The notes below the pieces were generated by a model. It was given only the letters and a program-made list of their open reading frames with translations. It was not told where the DNA came from and ran no database searches. Positions 46,254 through 57,308 of a DNA stretch of 64,000 bases are shown here, in pieces; the first letter of the stretch is position 1; each line of letters begins with the position of its first letter. This DNA comes from Lithobates sylvaticus (lineage: Eukaryota > Chordata > Amphibia > Anura > Ranidae): contig CM053032.1 in NCBI GenBank assembly GCA_028564925.1, positions 116,050,990-116,114,989 on the forward strand, in the 5' to 3' direction. The translations under genes and the position numbers were made by a program.

Positions 46254-49200
46254 CCCCCTGATCGCCTGGTGGGTGATATAAGTTAGGTTTCAGGGTCAGA
46301 TAGGGTCTGCGCTGCCCCAGGCAGCGTCAGGTTAGTGCCAGTACCGCTAACACCCACGCACGCAGCATACACCTCCCTTAGTGGTATAGTATCTGAACGG
46401 ATCAATATCTGATCAGATCTGTACTAGCGTCCCCAGCAGTTCAGAGTTCCCAAAACACAGTGTTAGCAGGATCAGCCCAGCCCAGTTTTGCCCCTCTGCC
46501 CAGCCCAGCCCCGTATCGATCGATCACCATCACTTACAAAACACTAAACACACATAACTGCAGCGTTCTAAGAGTCCGGCCTGATCCCTGCGATCGTCAA
46601 CAGTTTTTTTGGTAGCATTTTGATACAGTCGCTAACAGTCAGGAGCTTTTTTACCTGTGAGTCTCACTACTGTACCACTAAATTTAGAGCCCAAAATGGC
46701 AAATCGAAGGTACAGTAGTGAAGAGGCCTACACGTTTCTGAGAATGACAGATAGTGAAGAGGAAGTCACTCATCTGTCAGATTCAGGCTCAGAATACGAT
46801 CCTGTAAACGACAGCGGCTCCATGACAGATAGCTCTGACAACGGAGTTGTGGTCCCTGCCAAGGTCAGGTGTACCAGACCCTGATCTTCTTCTGTCATTG
46901 AGGTGCAAGATTCGCAGGTCCCTCGTATGGAGCAAGCACCAGCGGCCTAGTACACCCTGGTCGTACATCCAGCACTGCAGTAACAATTGGTGACGTGGCG
47001 AGTCCCATAAGTGCAGTTCAAGCTGGTGAGGTGGCAAGCACAAGTAGTGTCCCGCTGCCAAGAAGATGCAGACCTGTCGTGCCCATAGTGCCCTTCCTGC
47101 TGCATTCGCCAATCCTAACCCACCACTTCTGCAGCACCCGTACTTCCACCATTCACTGGCCAACCCGGCATTCAGGTGGAAACAGTTGATTTTACGTCAC
47201 TTGATTTTTATTTGCTGTTTTTCACCGAAGAGCTCTATAGATCTATAGTGGACCAAAGCAATGTGTACGCTGGTCAATACATCGCCACTATTCCCCAGTC
47301 CTCCCTTGCTAGAGATTGGAGACCAATTAAGGTTTCTGAATTTAAGCTCTTTCTGGGCCTTTCCCTCAACATGGACATAACTAAAAAGAGTGAGTTGCGG
47401 TCATATTGGTCCACTGACCCAATTCACCATATGCCCTTGTTCTCTGCCTCCATGACCAGGGCACGATACAAGCAGATTTTGTGGTTCATGCACTCCCCAT
47501 CAAGTTGTCTGCATTGATGAGTCCCTGATTACGTTTTCTGGCCGCTTGTCATTCAAACAGTACCTTCCCAGCAAGCGTGCCAGATACGGGGTCAAGATGT
47601 ATAAGCTCTGTGACAGGGCCACAGGCTATACATGTAGTTTTATGGTTTACGAGGGAAAAGATAGCCACGTAGAGCCGACAAACTGCCCTGACTACATAGG
47701 AAGCTCTGGCAAAATTGTGTGGGACTTGGTGTCACCCTTATTCAGAAAGGGGTACCACTTGTACGTGGACAATTATTACACGAGCGTGCCACTTTTTAGT
47801 CACTTGTTTGATCAGCAGATTGGAGCATGTGGCACCGTGCGACCTAATCGCCGGGGCTTTCCCCAGCGGCTTGTAGATTCCTGTCTTAGGCTGGGGGAGA
47901 GAGCCTGCTCAAAGTGTAATAACTTGCTCGCTATGAAGTGGAGGGATAATAAGAATGTTTTCGTTCTTTCCTCCTTTAATGCAGACACGACGGTCCAAAT
48001 TACTACGGCGACTGGTATTGTGGAGAAACCCCTCTGTGTCCACGAATATAACCAAAATATGGGAGGGGTGGACCTCAACGACCAGTTGTTGGCGCCGTAC
48101 CTAGTTGCCCATAAGGTACAAGAAAGTGTCTGTTTATTTATTTCAATTGGCTTTGCTGAAAGTTCATGTGCTATACAGAGCTTCAGGACGGACTGGATCC
48201 TTCCTTAAATTCCAGGAAGAGATCGTCTGAGTCCTTTTGTTTCCTCACCATCCCCAACCAAATGCAGTAAGCCGGCTGCATGAGAGGCATTTTCCTTATG
48301 TCCTCCAGAGTACCCCTACCCAACAAACCCCCCAAAAATGTTGTGTCTGCAGCAAGTGTGGATATAGGCATGACACCCGCTATTATTGTCCCTCTTGTCC
48401 TGACAATCCTGGTCTTTGCATTGGTGAATGTTTTGAACGCTACCATATGCTAGTTGAGTATTAGCGTAGGAGTACAGCATTGCACAGACTAGGCACACTT
48501 TCACAGGGTCTCTAAAGATGCCTTTGCATTTTGAGAGACCCGAACCTGGAACCGATTACAGTTACAAAGTTAGTTACAAAAAAAAGTGTTAAAAAAAAGA
48601 AAACCAAAAAATAAAAAATAAATATATAAAATAAAAACAAACCAAAAATAGTTGTCGTTTTATTGTTCTTTATCTCTATTCTTTCTCTATTGTTCTGCTC
48701 TTTTTTACTGTATTCTATTCTGCAATGTTTTATTGTTATTATGTTTTATCATGTTTGCTTTTCAGGTATGCAATTTTTTATACTTTACTGTTTACTGTGT
48801 TTTATTGTTAACCATTTTTTTGTTTTCAGGTACACCATTCAGCTGCAGCGTGGATTTATTTATCTTGACAGCAACAGCACTTGCTCCCATGATACATAAA
48901 GCCGTGACTCCAGCGCTGTAGTAGGTGATTTCACCACCACAGTTAAAAAAAAGAGCATACATACTGAAGCATGGGGGCAGCAGGGGCGGAGAAGCGTTTT
49001 GCTCCCAACTTTTGGGGCGGATGCCCCCATGCTTCGGCATATATAAATGGTGCATGTATGCCCATCAGAAGTGGGTGGATGAAGGGAGGTATTCTAATGG
49101 TGGGCATACCCACAGCTCAATTTCTTTTTTTTGTTCAGCCCACAGGCTGCATGAAAAAAAAGATTACAATATATGCCCAACAAGGACCAGCAACGTATTG

Positions 49201-51649
49201 GTACGTTGCTGGACTTTGAGTGGTTATACCAGAATGATGCCTGCAGGTTTAGGTATCATCTTGGTATCATTCTTTTCAGCCAGCGGTCGGCTTTCATGTA
49301 AAAGCAATCCTAGTGGCTAATTAGCTTCTAGACTGCTTTTACAAGCAGTGGGAGGGAATATCCCCCCTCCCACGACTTCCATGTTTTTCTCTGGTTCTCC
49401 TGTCCCAACAAGGAACCTGAGAATGCAGCCGGTGATTCGGCCAGCTGACCATAGAGCTGATCAGAGACCAGAATGGCTACAATCATCTCTATGGCCTAAG
49501 AAACCGGAAGCTACGAGCATTTCATTACTTTTTCGCCGGATGTAAACAGCGCAATTGGGAAAGCATTTTATCACAACGATCTTGGTGTGGTCAGATGCTT
49601 TGAGGACAGAGGAGAGATCTAGGGTCCAATTTTTTTTTAAAAAAGAGTACCTGTCACTACCTATTGCTATTATAGGGGATATTTACACTCCCTGACATAA
49701 CAATAAAAATGATTAAAAAAATAAATAAATGAAAGGAACAGTTTATAAATAAGATAAAAAAAGCAAAAAAATAATAAAGAAAAACAAAAACAGACCCCTG
49801 TCCCCGCCTGCTCTCGCGCAAAGGCGAACGCAAGCGTCGGTCTGGCGTCAAATGTAAACAGCAATTGCACCATGCGAAGGTCAGATCGAGGGCAGTCATT
49901 TTAGCAGACCTCCTCTGTAAATCTAAAATGATAACCTGTAAAGGCTTTTAAAAATGTATGTAGTTTGTCGCCACTGCACGTTTGTGCGCAATTTTAAAGC
50001 ATGTCGTGTTTGGTATCCATGTACTCGGCCTAAGATTATCTTTTTTTATTTCATCAAACATTTGGGCAATATAGTGTGTTTTAGTGCATTAAAATTAAAA
50101 AATTGTGTTTTTTCCCAAGAAAAAATGCGTTTGAAAAATCGGTGCGCAAATACTGTGTGAAAAAAAAAATTAAACACCCACCATTTTAATCTGTAGGGCC
50201 TTTGCTTTAAAAAAAAATATATAATGTTTGGGGGTTCAAAGTAACTTTCTTGCAAAAAAATTTATAATTTGTTAATGTAAACAAAAAGTGTCAGAAAGGG
50301 CTTTGTCTTCAAGTGGTTAGAAGAGTGGGCGATGTGTGACATAAGCTTCTAAATGTTGTGCATAAAATGCCAGGACAGTTCAAACCCCCCCAAATGACCC
50401 CATTTTGGAAAGTAGACACCCCAAGCTATTTGCTGAGAGGCATGTCGAGTCCATGAAACATTTTATATTGTGACACAAGTTGCGGGGAAAAAGACAAATA
50501 CTTTTTGCACAAAGTTGTCACCAAATTATATATTGCTCAAACATGCCATGAGCATATGTGAAATTACACGCCAAAATACATTCTGTTGCTGCTCCTGAGT
50601 ACGGGGATACACCATGTGTGAGACTTTTTGGGAGCCTAGCCGCGTACGGGACACTGAAACCAAGCACCGCCTTTAGGGTTTCTAAGGGTGTAAGTAAGTT
50701 TTGAAAATTTAAAAAAGAAAAAAAAAAAAATGTATTTTCTTTCTTCATTTTCAAAAACAAATGAGAGCTGAAAAATGCTCACCATGCCTCTCAGCAAATA
50801 GCTTGGGGTGTCTACTTTCCAAATTGGGTCATTTGGTGGGGGTTGTGCCATCTTGGGGAGTGAAATCAAAAAATGTATGGCCTTAGAAATCCTGAAGGTG
50901 GTGCTTGGTTTTCGGGGCCCGGTACGCGGCTGGGCTCCCAAAAATCCCCGTACTCAGGAGAAGCAGCAGAATGTATTTTGGGGTGTAATTCCACATATGC
51001 CCATGACATGTGTGAGCAATATATCATTTAGTGACAACTTTTTGTAAAATGGTTATTTTTTTGTCATTATTCAATCACTTAGGACAAAAATATTAAATAT
51101 TCAATGGGCTCAACATGCCTCTCAGCAATTTCCTTGGGGTGTCTACTTTCCAAAATGGGGTCATTTGGGGGGGGGGGGGTTGTACTTTCCTGCCATTTTA
51201 GCACCTCAAGAAATGAGATAGGCAGTCAAACTAAAAGCTGTGCAAATTCCAGAAAATATACCCTAGTTTGTAGACGCTATAACTTTTGCGCAAACCAATA
51301 TACGCTCATTGACATTTTTTTTTACCAAACACATGTGGCTGAATACATTTTGGCCTAAATGTATGACTAAAATTTAGTTTATTGGATTTGTTTTATAACA
51401 AAAAGTAGAATATATATATTTTTAAAAAATTTCGGTCTTTTTCCATTTATAGCGCAAAAAATAAAAACCGCAGAGGTGATCAAATACCATCAAAAGAAAG
51501 CTCTATTTGTGGAAAAAAAAAAAGGACGCAAATTTTGTTTGGGTACAGCATTGCATGACCGCGCAATTAGCAGTTAAAGCAACGCAGTGCCAAAAATTGT
51601 AAAGAGTGCGCTGGTCAGGAAGGGGGTAAAACCTTCCGGGCTGAAGTGG
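46254..51649 (+). mobile_element. piggyBac-type transposon, long non-coding right arm
   Basis: A broken piggyBac transposase (46676-48464) is followed by about 3.2 kb of non-coding DNA that ends GGGCTGAAGTGG and TTAA at 51650-51653. The inverted right end, CCACTTCAGCCCGGAAGG, is kin to the ends at 19769 and 24930. The left TTAA at 46250-46253 is a guess, as CCCCCTGATCG does not match the right end well. The arm holds hairpins (GCATGGGGGCAGC...TGCCCCCATGC, 48967-49035) and two mirrored blocks with AATGGGGTCATTTGG. Several insertions may have lengthened it. Confidence 0.72.
46676..48464 (+). pseudogene. piggyBac-type transposase, broken
   Basis: The start MANRRYSSEEAYTFLRMTDS is an acidic N-terminus. 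The core shows SLDFYLLFFTEELYRSIVDQ, RDWRPIKVSEFKLFLGL, then CIDESLITFSGRLSFKQYLP at about 47508, the GYHLYVDNYYTSVPL motif near 47760, and NMGGVDLNDQLLAPYL near 48060. The aspartates in DES, VDN and GVD are the expected catalytic triad. It ends with a cysteine-rich CCVCSKCGYRHDTRYYCPSC domain. A stretch of about 60 residues between HSPSS and CIDES is missing, a second gap lies after VAHK, and the frame shifts several times. It is dead but still easy to recognise. Confidence 0.92.
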
Positions 51650-51653
51650 TTAA

Positions 51654-52310
51654 ACCACGTTTCAGACATCCACATGCACCGACCTCGGCCTGTTAATCGA
51701 TCATATTTTTGCCTGCCACTTGGACTGATCTTTTGTCCTTCTACTTTAGTACACAGGGGTCTCACATATGTGAGGGGCTTCAGAATAGCATTCTGAGTAG
51801 TGGTTTTCTGTGTTTCCAGACCAGGGTCTGGTGTTCGAAGGCTTCAAAGAGATTTGGGTAGGAGAAGCCTCTACCCGTCCCCCTGGCCCTAAGCTTGATG
51901 GTCCTTCCTGTTGCCTGGACCAATACTTTGGCTGTGCTGACCATATCGCTGCCTGTAATGACCCAGGACTTTATGGACCATGTTTCTTCCTGATGCCTGG
52001 ACCAATACTTGTGTGTTGACCATATCTCTGCCTGCTGCCTCTAATGACTATGGACAGTATTTCTGCCAGGACTTCTCCTGCCTGCTACATGGACCAATGC
52101 TTTGGCTGTGCTGACAGTATCTCTGCCTGTACTATGAACAGTATTTCTGCCTGCTGCCTGGACGATTGCTTTTGCTGTCGCTGACCACATCCCTGCCTGC
52201 TGCCTGGACCGATGCTCTCATCTGTAGACCACTGCACTACTAAAACCACTGGTAATCTTTTCTTACTTGGTATGTACATGCTATGTGTTAGAAATATGAA
52301 GGGCCTTCAA
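51654..52310. repeat. Degenerate tandem repeat
   Basis: Words such as CTGCCTGGACCAATACTTTG, GGCTGTGCTGACCATATC and TCTGCCTGCTGCC recur about six times between 51910 and 52230 with irregular spacing of 50-80 bp. No open frame is kept. Confidence 0.7.
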
Positions 52311-52319
52311 AAATGTGAT

Positions 52320-53260
52320 CAGTAGTCAGAAAATCATATGTGCAATTTATGCTCCTAGAATGCCTGGAGGTGCTACTTGGATCTTGTGCCTCTGTATATG
52401 GACAGGCTGTGTAAAAGTCTCACGCATGTGGTATCGCTATACACAGGAGTAGCAGAATGTATTTTGGGGTGTAATTTTTGCCATGTACATGCTATGTGTT
52501 AGAAATATCTTATAAATGTTCAACTTTGTGTAAAACAAAATATGTTTTCATTTTCTTTCCCAATTTTCTGAAAACTTGTGGAAAAAAAATTAACTGTTCA
52601 AAAGACTCATAATCCCTAATAGAATATACGTTGGGGTGTTTGCTTTCCAAAATTGGGTCATTTAGTGGGCGTTTCCATTGTCCAGGGTCTTCAAAAGTGT
52701 AATAGATGGTTGAGAAATGGGATGTGTAAATTTATGCTCCTTGAACGCCTGCAGGTGCTACTTCAATGTTGGGCCTCTGTATGTGGCCAGGCTGTGTAAA
52801 AGTCTCACACATGTGGTATCGCCATACTCAGGAGGAGTAGCAGAATGTATTTTGGGGTGCTATTTTTGCTATGTACATGCTATGTGTTAGAAATAGCTTT
52901 TAAATTGACAACTTTTTTTTTTTTTTTTACACAAAGTTTATTATTTTCTTTCAACTTTTCCAAAAACTGAAAAAAATGGACCATTCAAAAGACTCATAAT
53001 ACCTCATAAAATATACGTTTGGGTGTTTGATTTCCAAAATGGTCATTTTGTGGGCGTTTCCCTTGTCGTGGTGCTCCAGGGCCTTCAAAAGTGTGAAAGG
53101 TCATCATGAAATTATATGTGTAATTTATGCTCCTAGAACGCCTGATGGTGCTCCCTACATGTTGGGCCTCTGTATGTGGCCAGGCTGCGTAAAAGTCGCA
53201 CACATGTGGTATCGCCATACTCAGGAGTAGCAGAATGTATTTTGGGGAGTAGTTGCAAGT
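52320..53260. repeat. Direct repeat, about 390 bp, three copies
   Basis: CAGAATGTATTTTGGGG recurs at 52448, 52840 and 53230, each preceded by GTGTAAAAGTCTCAC/CGTAAAAGTCGCAC and GTGGTATCGC. Copies include TTTCCAAAAT(T)GGGTCATTT and CATGTACATGCTATGTGTTAG. They resemble the piggyBac right arm and so may be arm duplications. Confidence 0.75.
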
Positions 53261-53399
53261 ATGCATATGCTGTGTGTGAGAAATAACCTGTTAATATGAC
53301 AAGTTTGTGTAAAAAAACAAAACAAAAAAAAAACAACAAAAAAAATAAAAACATTTCTTAATTTTCCCAAAAACGTAAAAAAAAAAAAAACTCACCATG

Positions 53400-53800
53400 T
53401 CTCTTACTTATAAACTGTGAAAAAAAGCAATCAGCGCCAAATACTAGCATAAGTCTAAATATAAATGTGAATAGTAATAATAAATCACAATATCTCCACA
53501 GCTACTGTGACACTCTCAGTGAATCACCACACCTAATATAGACTATAATAATTGTTAAATAGTGCAGCGCTATGAAATAAACTTTAAAATATACATACAA
53601 ATATAAATATAAAATGCACAATGCTTATTAATAGTGATTGTCTCACACTCTAGTCAGTCCTTGTGTGACTGCTCAAAAAAATAGATTTCTATTGAGGAAG
53701 CCCAATGAGAGGGTGAATCGCGAATAGAGGGGAGGAGCCGAGTCTGTGAGAACCCATTAATCACTGTGGGTGAGACCTGCGCTGAACAAACCAATGTTTT
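53400..53800. other. A/T-rich block, possibly a PLE end
   Basis: It has AGTGCAGCGCTATGAAAT (kin to the PLE tail GTAGCGCTGCAC) and, at about 53692-53733, a very degenerate hammerhead-like arrangement (TTGAGGA, GCCC/GGGT, GAATC, GCG). No frame. Weak. Confidence 0.3.
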
Positions 53801-54639
53801 ATATGCTTATCTGATGTTTTTACTTTGTAAGTGTAAATCTTTGGGTGTGGTTTAATAAGTATAGCAACAGAAAAACACTATGGTAGTTGTGTTTGTTGTT
53901 CCATGTTACAAAACCACACTGATTAAAGCGGAGTTGAACCTGAATGAGAGAGTGAAGGAGGGTGTTCCCTGGAATCAGCTGTAGTGAAGCCACAAGCGTG
54001 AACAGGAAGTCTAATGCCACGTACACACGATCAGACTATCCGGCGGACAATCCGCCAGACTTTCCGAACGAGCGAACTTGCCCACACACGACCGGACTTT
54101 TCCGGCGGACAATCCGCTGGACTTTTGGCGGAGGTCCGCCAGACTTTTGAAATGAACGGGCTTGCCATACACGGAGTAAAGTCTGTTCATTTTGAACGTG
54201 ACTCCAGGTAGATGGGGCTAGCGAAGGAAGTCAATGTCGCCGCCTCCATCGGCGAGATCGACACCTTGCTAGCCCCGTCACCTAGTATGGATTTAAAGGG
54301 GAAGCCCTCCCAAAGTTCATAGCAAACCCTTATCTGAGCACACAGCCCGGCCGGTCAGGAAAGGGGGGGGCGAGCCACCCCCCACCCCAAAGCACATTGT
54401 CCCCATGTTGATGAGGAAAAGGGCCTCTTCCCGACAACCCTGGCCGCTGATTGTCGGGGTCAGCGGGCGGGGGGCTTATCAGAATCCGGGAGCCCCCTTT
54501 AATAAGGGGGCCCCCAGATTCCGGCCCCCCACCCTATGTGAATGAGTATGGGGTACCATGTACTCCTACCCATTCACCTGGGGAAAAAAAGTGTACATAA
54601 AAAAACACAGGTTTTTAAATTACTTTATTAGACAGCTCC

Positions 54640-55515
54640 GGAGGTCTTCTCTTCTTCCGTCTTCGGGGGTCTTCTCGCCGGACTCCTCCGCTATCTTCTG
54701 CTCTTTTACTAGCAGAGGAGCCCGGCTTTCTCCTTCGCCGCCGCCGGCGCCCGGGGGGCCTTCTTCCGACTTTGGGGGTCTTGTCCCGCTCTTCGGTTCT
54801 TCTTACCGGGCCTCCGCTATCTTCTTCCAGCACTTTTACTAGCATTGGCCACCTTCTGCTTCTTCTTCTTCCGATGTTGACACTACGCGCTCTCTGGCCG
54901 CAATGGCAGGGACGCTTTGTGCGGCGACTTATATAGGGACAAGGGGCGGGGTCACCGGGTGATGTCACATGGTGACCCCGCCCCTTATGATGTCCCGGAG
55001 GATGCTGGGACTGACATCAGATGGGGCGGGGGTCACCATGTGACACCCCCGGTAACCCCGCCCCTTGTCCCTATATAAGTCACCGCACAACGCATCCCTG
55101 CCATTGCGGCCAGAGAGAGCGGCGTGTCAACATTGGAAGAAGGAAGAAGGAGAAGAAGCAGAAGAAGAAGCAGAAGGCGGCGGCGGCAACAGCGACAGAA
55201 GACCGGGCCAACGCTAGTAAAAGAGCTGGAAGAAGAAAGCGGAGGCCTGGCAAGAAGAACCGAAGAGCGGGACAAGACCCCCGAAGAGCGGGACAAGACC
55301 CCCGAAGTCGGAAGAAGACCCCCAAAGTAGGAAGAAGACCCCCGAAGTCGGAAGAAGACCCCCGAAGTCGGAAGAAGACCCCCGAAGTCGGAAGAAGACC
55401 CCCGGACGGCGTCGGTAACGAAGGCGAAAGCCGGACTCCTCCGCTAGTAAAAGAGCTAATAAAAGAGCAGAAGATAGCGGAGGAGTCCGGCGAGAAGACC
55501 CCCGGAGCTGTCTAA
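54640..55515. repeat. Mirrored Arg/Lys-rich frames in the palindrome arms
   Basis: The minus frame 54615-54968 (117 residues) and the plus frame 55021-55515 (164 residues) are near mirror images: both hold CPYIS(R/H)RT, PCHCGQR, VNIGRR, TEERDK-like and RRPP. They differ by the number of short repeats. I see no known domain, and a sequence shared by both arms of a hairpin can stay open by chance. I do not call a gene. Confidence 0.45.
55275..55405 (+). repeat. 20-bp tandem repeat in the right arm
   Basis: Unit GAAGTCGGAAGAAGACCCCC, about five to six copies with one variant (AAAGTAGG). As 20 is not a multiple of three, three units together give a 20-residue peptide period. Confidence 0.85.
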
Positions 55516-55769
55516 TAAAGTAATTTAAAAACCTGTGTTGTGTTTTTTTATATACACTTTTTTGCACCAGGTGAATGGGTAGGGTACCCCATACTCATTC
55601 ACATAAGGTGGGGGGCCGGAATCTGGGGCCCCCTTATTAAAGGGGGCTCCCGGATTCTGATAAGCCCCCCACCCCTAACAACCAACGGCCAGGGTTGTCG
55701 GGAAGAGGCCCTTGTCCTCATCAACATGATGAGGACAAGCACCCCCCCATGTTGAGGGCACGCATTCTG

Positions 55770-55806
55770 GTACGGCTCAGGGGGGGGGGGGGGGGGGGGG
55801 GGGGGG
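55770..55806. repeat. G-run of about 37 bases
   Basis: An almost pure poly(G) tract in the right arm, absent at this length from the left arm (a shorter G-run at 54363). Confidence 0.95.
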
Positions 55807-56247
55807 GCGCTCGCTCGTCCCCACCCCTTTCCTGACCGGCCGGGCTGCGTGCTCGGATAAGGGTTTGCTATGGACTTTGGGGGGTCCCCCACGCCGTTTT
55901 TTCGGCGTAGGGCTTCCCCTTTAAATCCATACCAGGGGACGGGGCTAGCAAGGTGTCAATCTTGCTGCCGATGGAGGCGGCGACATTGACTACCTTCGCT
56001 AGTCCCGTCTACCTGGAGTCACGTTCAAAATGAACGGACTTTACTCCGTGTGTGAGCAAGTCCGTTCATTTCAAAAGTCCGGCGGACTAGCACACAGACG
56101 GGCGGATTGTTTTGAGTTTTGAGTCAAAACTTCTTTCTAAGTCCGCCGGACTTTTGGGAAGAAAAAGTCCGCCGGAGCCCACACACTAGCGGATTGTCCG
56201 GCGGACCAGAGTCGATAGTTAATTTTGATCGTGTGTACGCGGCATAA

Positions 56248-56488
56248 GGAGCATAATATTCTTACCACCAATAAGCCGAGAAGTAGAAAGGAATGAGGAG
56301 GATTTGAATGCAAGACCTTTTCTATGAGTTTTTAACTCATCCTTGAGGTGACCGAGCATTTTGGCTGGTGATGGTGTGCACATAGCATTATACTCAAGAG
56401 AGAGGATCTGCATAGCAGTGTTTTTTATGGGAACAAATACAGGAGTTCTTTTTTCACTATTGTTTTTATTATTTTTTCTTTTTTTCAT
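56248..56488 (-). other. Unrecognised open segment
   Basis: The minus strand gives about 80 residues: VFVPIKNTAMQILSLEYNAM, CTPSPAKMLGHLKDELKT, HRKGLAFKSSSFLSTSRLIG. The composition looks protein-like rather than random, and it abuts the Harbinger element. I do not recognise it. It may be the remnant of a retroelement ORF cut by the Harbinger insertion. No splice sites are convincing. Confidence 0.3.
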
Positions 56489-56987
56489 GCCTCTTACTTA
56501 ATACCTTGGAGTGTCTACTTTCCAAAAAGGAGTAATTTGGGGGGTATTTGTACTTTCCTGGCTTGTTAGTGTCTCAAGAAATTAGATAGGCCATCGGTAC
56601 ATCAATTGTGATCAGTTAGACTCTAACTTTCACACAGACTAAATAATATCCACTAAGTTGGGTTGTTGTTTACCAAAGATATGTAGCAGTGTAAATTTTG
56701 GCTCAAATGTATGAAGATAAATAACTTATTTTGCAAAATTTTACAAAAAAAAAACGAAAAAAATTGTTTTTTTTCCCCCCAAAATGTGCGCTCTTTTTTT
56801 CGCTTATATCCCAAAAATAGAGAAACCCAGCACCAAAAGAAAGCTCTATTTGTGAGAACAAATTTATAAAATTTTTGTTTGGATACAATGTACCATGACT
56901 GAGTAATTGTCATTCAAAGTGTGAGAGCACTGAAAGCTGAAAATTGGTCTGGGCAGGAAGGTGTATAAGTGCCCTGTATTGAAGTGG
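56489..56987 (-). mobile_element. TTAA-type element end next to the IFT56 exon
   Basis: It ends TATTGAAGTGG, with TTAA at 56988-56991. The inverted end, CCACTTCAATACAGGGC, and the interior (CAAAAGAAAGCTCTATTTGTG; CATTCAAAGTGTGAGAGCACTG) match the elements at 23182 and 24930. The other end is not clear; the match begins near 56489 with CCTCTTACTTAATACCTTGG. Confidence 0.72.
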
Positions 56988-57008
56988 TTAAACATAAAAA
57001 GTTCTTAC

Positions 57009-57115
57009 CTTATAGCAATCATTGGCAATCAGCTGGAGAAGGCTAAATGACTCCCCTGATGTTTCCATTTTCAAATACAACTCCCATGCCATCCTTGGTT
57101 TTTTGTTCATGATAT
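57009..57115 (-). CDS. IFT56: IFT56 (TTC26), antepenultimate exon
   Basis: The minus strand has TACAG, then two bases finishing a tyrosine codon, then [35 protein letters not shown] and GTAAGA. The last codon ends at the donor, and the next exon starts with the M of MGQFYY, in phase with the vertebrate protein. The exon is 107 bp. The family protein is about 550 residues; this window holds only its last 115 or so. The upstream exon (expected to encode a stretch like YLSWLAR) was not found up to 64000, so that intron exceeds 6.8 kb. A TTAA-type element ends 21 bp from its donor. Confidence 0.96.
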
Positions 57116-57308
57116 CTGTATTTTACAAAATGATTACTAGATTATCACAACCACTTTTATAGAATGTACAACAGTAATAAAAGTATATCTAAAGCCAAAA
57201 CAGAATGTTTTTTACACATCATTATAGCCTCTTTTTAAATGTTCACTGGGGACAGAGCACTGTATATTTAAATGCATGTGAGTATGGCCCTGCATTCTTT
57301 TTACTTAA

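Larger units (their letters stand above)
54015..56244. mobile_element. PIF/Harbinger-type giant palindrome, 2.2 kb, TAA target duplication
   Basis: TAA at 54012-54014 and 56245-56247 flanks ends TGCCACGTACACACGATC and, inverted, TGCCGCGTACACACGATC. The two halves pair nearly end to end around position 55000: for example AGGGACAAGGGGCGGGGTCA at about 54935 with its complement TACCCCGCCCCTTGTCC at about 55053, and AACACAGGTTTTTAAATTAC with GTAATTTAAAAACCTGTGTT. Each half carries a mirrored basic reading frame. TWA duplication and the end sequence link it to Harbinger, and to the HARBI1-like fragment at 4408-5238. Confidence 0.9.
40567..57008 (-). other. Penultimate intron of IFT56, 16.4 kb
   Basis: The intron starts GTAAGA at 57008 and ends TATAG at 40567 on the minus strand. 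Its contents include LINE 5' ends, a PLE, a piggyBac copy, several TTAA-type arms and the 2.2-kb Harbinger palindrome. From 40567 to about 41480 I see only unassigned DNA. Confidence 0.9.
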
